64,000 nt of DNA from the NCBI RefSeq assembly GCF_005116655.2, contig NZ_CP050698.1, positions 1,828,501-1,892,500 of the forward strand. Direction: 5' to 3'. The stretch is from Desulfosediminicola flagellatus. Lineage in GTDB: Bacteria > Desulfobacterota > Desulfobulbia > Desulfobulbales > Desulfocapsaceae. This document shows, piece by piece, positions 58,697 through 64,000 of the stretch. The translations under genes were made by a program, and so were the position numbers. The notes below the pieces were generated by a model. The model saw nothing but the letters and a program-made list of their open reading frames with translations, ran no database searches and was not told the origin of the DNA. How positions within the stretch are numbered: position 1 is the stretch's first letter; the number at the start of each line of letters is the position of its first letter.

Positions 58697-59758
58697 TTAC
58701 TTAGGAATACTTCCCTCAACACCTTCAACATACCAGCTCAAACCAGACAGTTCTTTGTCAGAAACAACTTCACCTTCTTTAACAACCAGTTCGCCCTTCT
58801 GATTCTTGATAGGGCCCTGGAATGGGTGAAAAGTTCCATCAACAATAGATTGCTTAACTGCTTCAGCTAGTTCACGAACGTCTGCAGGTACGGCATCTCC
58901 GTAAGGTGCCATCTCTACCATTCCCGGCTTGATACCATCCCATGTGTCAGTAGACTTCCAGGTTCCATCCATTACAGCTTTAACGCGAGCAATATAGTAA
59001 TTGTCCCAGTTATCAACGATAGAGGTCAACTGTGCTTTTGGTGCGAAAGATTTCATGTCAGAAGCCTGACCGAATGCAAATACACCACGCTTCTCGGCAA
59101 CCTGAAGAGGAGCGGGGGAGTCGGTGTGCTGGGTGATGATGTCTGCACCCTGATCAATGAGGGTTTTAGCTGCATCACTTTCTTTGCCTGGATCAAACCA
59201 GGAGTTTACCCAGACAACTTTAACTACGACATCAGGATTAACTTTACGCGCTGCAATGGTGAATGCATCGATGCCGCGAATAACTTCAGGAATTGGGAAA
59301 GAACCAATGTATCCAACGATATTGGATTTGGTCATTTTACCAGCGATGGTACCGATAACTGCGCGACCCTCGTAGAATCGTGCAGAGTAGGTGCTGACGT
59401 TATCTGCACGCTTATAACCGGTTGCATGCTCAAACTTAACGTTCGGGAACTTTTTCGCTACTTTGAGAGTAGGGTTCATGTAACCGAAAGAAGTGGTGAA
59501 AATGATGTCATGTCCGGAGCTGGCAAGCTGACGGATAACACGCTCGGCATCTGCACCCTCTGGTACACTTTCTACATATGATGTTTTAACACCAAGTTCT
59601 TTCTCTACTGCAAGACGGCTCTGGTCATGCTGATAGCTCCAGCCATGATCTCCGATCGGTCCTACATATACAAAACCAACCTTGGTCTCTGCTGCTGCGT
59701 TTGAGCCGAAAGCAAGGCCCGCTGCCAGCATTAATGACAATAACGACTTTTTTAACAT
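58697..59758 (-). CDS. BMP-family ABC importer substrate-binding protein
   Basis: The 353-residue precursor has a signal peptide (AGLAFGSNAAAE, cleaved near residue 23) and the BMP pattern VGFVYVGPIGDHGWSYQHD, then FTTSFGYMNPTLKVAKKFP. BMP proteins bind purine nucleosides or related ring compounds. It is the last gene of the importer set, 233 bases after the permease. SD GAGGAGAG precedes the start. Confidence 0.93.
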   Translation of the reverse strand: MLKKSLLSLMLAAGLAFGSNAAAETKVGFVYVGPIGDHGWSYQHDQSRLAVEKELGVKTSYVESVPEGADAERVIRQLASSGHDIIFTTSFGYMNPTLKVAKKFPNVKFEHATGYKRADNVSTYSARFYEGRAVIGTIAGKMTKSNIVGYIGSFPIPEVIRGIDAFTIAARKVNPDVVVKVVWVNSWFDPGKESDAAKTLIDQGADIITQHTDSPAPLQVAEKRGVFAFGQASDMKSFAPKAQLTSIVDNWDNYYIARVKAVMDGTWKSTDTWDGIKPGMVEMAPYGDAVPADVRELAEAVKQSIVDGTFHPFQGPIKNQKGELVVKEGEVVSDKELSGLSWYVEGVEGSIPK

Positions 59759-59991
59759 TTCTCTCTCCTCTTTGTATGAATCGTAGCGACTAAAAAACTT
59801 TAACGAAACGTGATACTGTCAGCCCATCAATATGGGGGCAGCACCAGAATAACATTTTGCTATAAATGATTATGCACAGATATGAAGGGCTTGCAAACTA
59901 TCACATTCCTCTTATCGATCACAAGTATAATCAGAAAATCATTTTTTACTGATAAACTATTTAACTCAACTGTCAATCAAATGTTTTGAGT

Positions 59992-60912
59992 TTATCTGCT
60001 TGGATGAAATGGTCGGCCAAGACTTGCAGGGGAATTTAACCGAATTTTTGTCAGATCTCGTGAGATAATAACAAGTACAACGATTGTTGCAAGATAGGGG
60101 AGCATGGACATGACCTGGGAAGGTATGCCAATACCCATTGCCTGTGCGTGCAGTTGCAAAATGGAGATTCCACCAAACAGATATGCTCCAAGCAATACGC
60201 GCCATGGTCGCCAGGTGGCAAACACGACAAGTGCAAGAGCTATCCATCCTCGGCCTGCGGTCATCTGTTCAACCCAGAGCGGCGAGTATGAAAGCGAAAG
60301 ATATGCACCACCAAGACCGGCCATTCCGCCGCCAAATAATGTTGCCATGAATCTGATTCTAATAACAGAATATCCCATTGCATGAGCAGCGTCATGTGAG
60401 TCGCCGACAGCTCGAAGTATTAGGCCTGCTCGTGTCTTACTGAGAAACAGGTAGACAAGCAGTACCATTACGATGGAGAGATAAACCAGAAAATCATGCT
60501 GAAACAAAAGCTTCCCAACAACCGGAATGGATGAGAGTAGTGGTATCGATATTTTAGGTATACCGTTATACGCAATACCGATCATTGACTGCCCGATAAG
60601 CGCACTCAGGCCTATACCGAAAATCGTCAGCGCAAGACCTGTCGGAACCTGGCTGGCATGAAATGTAAGGATAAGCAGAGCAAAAAGTGCTGCCATAAGG
60701 GCTCCGGCTATTACGCTTGCCAAAACAGCAAGTGTGGCACTACCGGTATAGTGGACGACAACAAAGCCGGTTATGGCTCCCATGACCATCATTCCCTCTA
60801 CGCCGAGGTTGAGTACGCCGGATTTCTCGGTTATCATCTCGCCGATTGCAGCAAACAAGAGTGGAGTTGCCGCAGTAATAATAGTGAGCAATGCAGGTAA
60901 AAGTAACTCCAT
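59992..60912 (-). CDS. ABC importer permease, NupQ type
   Basis: The 306-residue protein is hydrophobic throughout, with eight or nine spans. It has the GEMITEKSGVLNLGVEGMM segment typical of BMP-linked nucleoside permeases. The start overlaps the stop of the preceding permease (ATGA). Confidence 0.92.
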   Translation of the reverse strand: MELLLPALLTIITAATPLLFAAIGEMITEKSGVLNLGVEGMMVMGAITGFVVVHYTGSATLAVLASVIAGALMAALFALLILTFHASQVPTGLALTIFGIGLSALIGQSMIGIAYNGIPKISIPLLSSIPVVGKLLFQHDFLVYLSIVMVLLVYLFLSKTRAGLILRAVGDSHDAAHAMGYSVIRIRFMATLFGGGMAGLGGAYLSLSYSPLWVEQMTAGRGWIALALVVFATWRPWRVLLGAYLFGGISILQLHAQAMGIGIPSQVMSMLPYLATIVVLVIISRDLTKIRLNSPASLGRPFHPSR

Positions 60913-61994
60913 CAGCTTTTCTCCACAGCCAATGCAGGCTTGCCAAATTGGATACGATAATGAATTAATACATCACAGGCGAGCAGGAAAAACAGCAGTA
61001 ATCCCTGAAAAACACCTGTTACAGCTACCGGTAGGTTGAGCTGAATCTGGGCAGTTTCACCACCAAGATAGGTTAAGGCCAGCAGTAAACCGGCAAACAG
61101 TGAACCTACAGGATGAAGACGTCCCACATAGGCGACGATAATTGCGGTGAATCCATAACCGGGTGAAATATTCGGCAGGAGTTGTCCAATAGGGCCGGAA
61201 ACCTCAATAATGCCGGCAAGGCCTGCAATAGCCCCACCAGTAAGCAGAGTGATCCAGATAATCCTGGCTCCGCTAAAACCTGCATGAGCACTGGCTGCAG
61301 GAGCTGACCCCGCGACTTTTATCTGATATCCGAGTAGCGTCCGTGATAATATGATCCAGCCGATGCCGACAAAAACAAGCGCCATTATCGCGCCAATATG
61401 CAACCGTGTACCTTCAATCAGAACTGGCAAGAGAGCTGAGTCGCTGAATAACCGGGACTCCGGAAAGTTGAAACCTTCAGGGTCTTTGAGTGGTCCATGC
61501 ACCATCAAATTAAGAAACAGGCCTGCAACATAGCTGAGCATGAGGCTGGTCAGAATCTCGTTGGCGTTGAATCGTACCCTTAAGAAGGCGACAATTGCAG
61601 CCCAGGCCATACCGCCAAGTACACCTGCCATCAGCATCAGCGGGATAATATGCATCCCTTCCTGATCATAAAAATAGAGTGCAACTGCACCACCGCATAA
61701 TCCACCCATGGTTAACTGGCCTTCAGCGCCGATATTCCATACCCCGGCTTTAAAGCCGAGAGAAAGAGCAACACCGATGAGGATAAGGGGGGTAGCCTTT
61801 ACGCCTAACTCAGAGAGGTTGTAGCCATTTGATAGTGGCTCAACAAAAAAGGCATGCAGCGCAGCAAGTGGAGAAACTCCCATCATTATAAACAGGAAAA
61901 CACCGGCAAGAAGCGAGAGAATAAAAGCAAGGACTGGCGAGAGGTACACCATCTTTTTGGATATCGACTGGCGCTTAACTAAATTAGGCAACAT
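60912..61994 (-). CDS. ABC importer permease, NupP type
   Basis: I chose ATG 61994, with GGAGG ahead, over an in-frame start at 62051 that lies deeper inside the ATPase gene. The 360-residue protein has about nine spans and GFKAGVWNIGAEGQLTMGG, the permease motif of the NupOPQ/BMP group. It overlaps the ATPase gene by 11 bases and the next permease by 3. Confidence 0.92.
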   Translation of the reverse strand: MLPNLVKRQSISKKMVYLSPVLAFILSLLAGVFLFIMMGVSPLAALHAFFVEPLSNGYNLSELGVKATPLILIGVALSLGFKAGVWNIGAEGQLTMGGLCGGAVALYFYDQEGMHIIPLMLMAGVLGGMAWAAIVAFLRVRFNANEILTSLMLSYVAGLFLNLMVHGPLKDPEGFNFPESRLFSDSALLPVLIEGTRLHIGAIMALVFVGIGWIILSRTLLGYQIKVAGSAPAASAHAGFSGARIIWITLLTGGAIAGLAGIIEVSGPIGQLLPNISPGYGFTAIIVAYVGRLHPVGSLFAGLLLALTYLGGETAQIQLNLPVAVTGVFQGLLLFFLLACDVLIHYRIQFGKPALAVEKS

Positions 61995-63525
61995 TGTTGT
62001 TACCTCCATCTTCAAGCGAAACGCCAGCCATAAGCAAACCGACTTTTTCAATCGTCATCTCTTCTGTGGGGTAAAACTTTGAGAGTTTTCCGCCACAAAT
62101 AGCACCAATTCGATCTGATATTTCCATTAATTCATCAAGGTCCTGCGAGATTATCAGTAGTGCAGCACCCTTTTCGGCAAGTTCACGCAGGGATCTGTGA
62201 ATGGTCTGCGCTGCGCCGGCATCAACACCCCAGGTCGGCTGAGATACAATGAGGATGTCGGGTCGTTGAGTAAGTTCTCTGCCAATAATGAATTTCTGTA
62301 AATTTCCTCCGGAAAGACTCTCGGCCTGCACGTTAGCGCCAGGAGTTTTTACAGCGAAATCATTAATGACCTGATTAGCAAAGTTACGGGTTTTGGAGTA
62401 GTTGATTATTCCTTTAATGAGTAATCCCATCCGATTGAAACCGGTCATAAAGGCATTGTCTATAAGGCTCATGTCAGGTACTGCGCCATGACCAAGTCGT
62501 TTTTCAGGAACGCTGGCAAGCCCGGCTTTTCTTCTGGCGTTAGGGCTGAGTTTTCCTGAATGTTTGTCGTCAATGACTACACACTCAGACATTCTGCAGG
62601 TTTCTTCACCGTTCAGCGCTTTGAGCAACTCGTCCTGACCGTTTCCTGCGACACCGGCGATCCCGACAATTTCACCCGCGCGTACCTCAAGATTGATGTC
62701 TTTAAGAGATATCCCGGTTGCGTCGGCTGCCTCCATGGTGAGATTGTCAACCTTTAGTCGCACTTCGCCAACATTTATGGATCTTCTCGGTTGGTTTTCC
62801 TGAAGTTCTTCTCCCATCATCATTGTTGCAAGTGATGATGCGGATTCTCTTGCAACGTCAGCTGTTGCTACAAGTTTGCCTAATCGTAAAATGGTGGCTT
62901 TGTGGCAGAGTTCTTTTATTTCATCAAGCTTGTGGCTGATGTATAAAATTGCCAGACCTTCATCTGCAAGACGATTCAGGGTGACGAAGAGTTTGTTAAC
63001 CTCCTGAGGGGTCAATACCGAGGTTGGTTCATCCATAACGAGCAACTGCGGTTTTTGCAGTAGGCAGCGAATAATTTCAATACGCTGGCGCTCGCCGACA
63101 GACAAGGTGTATACATGCCTGTGAGGATCAAGGGGTAAACCGTATTTTTCAGAAAGATCAAGAATTTCAGCAGCCAACGCATTCATATCGACTTTCTCGT
63201 CCATGCCAAGTGAGATGTTCTCTACAACAGACAAGGAGTCAAAGAGGGAAAAATGCTGAAAAACCATGGCGATGCCAAGTTCTCGTGCACGGGCCGGGGA
63301 GTGAATTTCTACCTGTTCTCCATTATAAAGAATGGTACCTGAATCCGGTTTAAGGATTCCATATATCATCTTTACAAGAGTGGATTTTCCGGCACCATTT
63401 TCACCGAGTAGTGCATGCACTTCACCCGGCTTTATTCGAAGGTCGACTGAATCATTTGCCAATACACCGGGAAATGTTTTGGTCATACCCTGAAGCTCAA
63501 TTAAGTATTTCGTGTTGCTGTTCAT
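61984..63525 (-). CDS. ABC importer ATPase, NupO type (two nucleotide-binding domains)
   Basis: The 513-residue tandem ATPase has Walker A GENGAGKSTL and signature LSVGERQRIEI in the first half, and IAGVAGNGQDELLKAL and LSGGNLQKFIIGRE in the second. Fused dual domains are typical of sugar and nucleoside (BMP) importers. It leads the operon, and purine nucleoside uptake is the best guess. Ribose or other substrates cannot be excluded. Confidence 0.93.
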   Translation of the reverse strand: MNSNTKYLIELQGMTKTFPGVLANDSVDLRIKPGEVHALLGENGAGKSTLVKMIYGILKPDSGTILYNGEQVEIHSPARARELGIAMVFQHFSLFDSLSVVENISLGMDEKVDMNALAAEILDLSEKYGLPLDPHRHVYTLSVGERQRIEIIRCLLQKPQLLVMDEPTSVLTPQEVNKLFVTLNRLADEGLAILYISHKLDEIKELCHKATILRLGKLVATADVARESASSLATMMMGEELQENQPRRSINVGEVRLKVDNLTMEAADATGISLKDINLEVRAGEIVGIAGVAGNGQDELLKALNGEETCRMSECVVIDDKHSGKLSPNARRKAGLASVPEKRLGHGAVPDMSLIDNAFMTGFNRMGLLIKGIINYSKTRNFANQVINDFAVKTPGANVQAESLSGGNLQKFIIGRELTQRPDILIVSQPTWGVDAGAAQTIHRSLRELAEKGAALLIISQDLDELMEISDRIGAICGGKLSKFYPTEEMTIEKVGLLMAGVSLEDGGNNNVA

Positions 63526-63968
63526 CTATCAAGGGCTTAAGTATTCAAACTTTTTTAGGAAATCACGCAAAAAAAACAACGGATTTCCGATGTTAAACAT
63601 GAGTATTTTTTTAAGCAACCTAGCCTATACACTGTTTTCTCATTTTTTTCACTATACGCATGTGGGTTTGATTTTTCTTGTCGGTGGTAAAAAATATTTC
63701 TATTAACTTCGAAATCAGTGTTAACGAAAAGCAATGTAGGGATGGAAGATGTTGACGGGAGGCAAGGCGAATGATCTCTGCTTAACTCATCTTATCTAAA
63801 TAATAAGAAACCAATTATATAATTCGGCACATAAAGATGATGGTTTTGGTAGAGCACTGTTTTTTTGCCAAAGTGGTAAAAGATTCAACGGAAGTAGCAT
63901 CCTATGAATATCACCTAAAGGATCTCAGAGGTTCTTAATTGCGATTGCCTCGAAAAAAGTGACGAACT
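63526..63968. other. Intergenic region upstream of the importer operon
   Basis: No supported gene is seen. Short frames here (for example 63512-63706) have no ribosome-binding site or protein-like character. A promoter for the leftward importer operon should lie within it; I cannot place it. Confidence 0.4.
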
Positions 63969-64000
63969 TCGCTATGAACGGTGCCAGTCGTTCATAGCGA
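63969..64000. repeat. Perfect inverted repeat at the window edge
   Basis: TCGCTATGAACG (63969-63980) and CGTTCATAGCGA (63989-64000) are exact reverse complements around an 8 base loop. The second arm ends at the last base of the window, so the element may be longer. It could be a terminator, a repeat or a protein site. Confidence 0.75.

Overview
The window looks like chromosome of a Gram-negative, anaerobic, probably marine Desulfobacterota, with the Desulfobulbales as my best guess. The evidence is a five-haem cytochrome with HybA/HybB-type redox partners, a full methylmalonyl-CoA pathway with a biotin-dependent sodium-pump decarboxylase, a corrinoid methyltransferase module, type IV pilus minor pilins, an autotransporter, a rhombosortase with its substrate, and AT-leaning DNA. 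The genus is inference; there is no rRNA or tRNA to settle it.

Layout. 1-432 is the end of an EAL phosphodiesterase. 838-4685 is a histidine kinase and a sigma-54 activator. They sit upstream of two operons that each carry a good -24/-12 promoter and related upstream motifs. The first (5023-8629) holds a transposase-like protein, a pentahaem cytochrome, a Tat-exported four-cluster ferredoxin subunit and an NrfD/HybB quinone subunit. The second (9006-9560) holds two small membrane proteins of unknown role. 9784-15581 holds a histone-deacetylase-like enzyme, a FUSC membrane protein, a 7TMR-DISM diguanylate cyclase and a small hypothetical. 16033-18438 is a split corrinoid methyltransferase module. 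19568-28102 is the minor pilin operon fimT-pilW-pilV-pilX-pilY1.

28237-32701 is the thiamin operon thiSGHFC, read leftward behind a promoter, a TPP riboswitch and an attenuator. 33405-37851 holds a SpoIIAA-like protein and a large repeat-built autotransporter. 38121-46633 is the propionate block: mmdA, mmdD, mmdC, mmdB, a TetR regulator, epimerase, mutase and meaB. 47650-54579 holds a second deacetylase, a CBS protein, the rhombosortase pair, a phospholipase D-like protein and a Cys-rich small protein. 54865-58593 is an FMN reductase, an orphan HyuA-like protein and a third deacetylase with an added Cys-rich tail. 58697-63525 is a BMP/Nup-type ABC importer.

The least explained structure is a dispersed family of palindromic repeats (9581, 29623, 33006, 41531 and, inverted, 47464). 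Members keep the same unpaired sequence blocks while their stem arms change on both sides, which suggests a conserved fold. The other candidate for an undescribed system is the two-component, two-promoter sigma-54 regulon, with its transposase-derived gene and two unknown membrane proteins.
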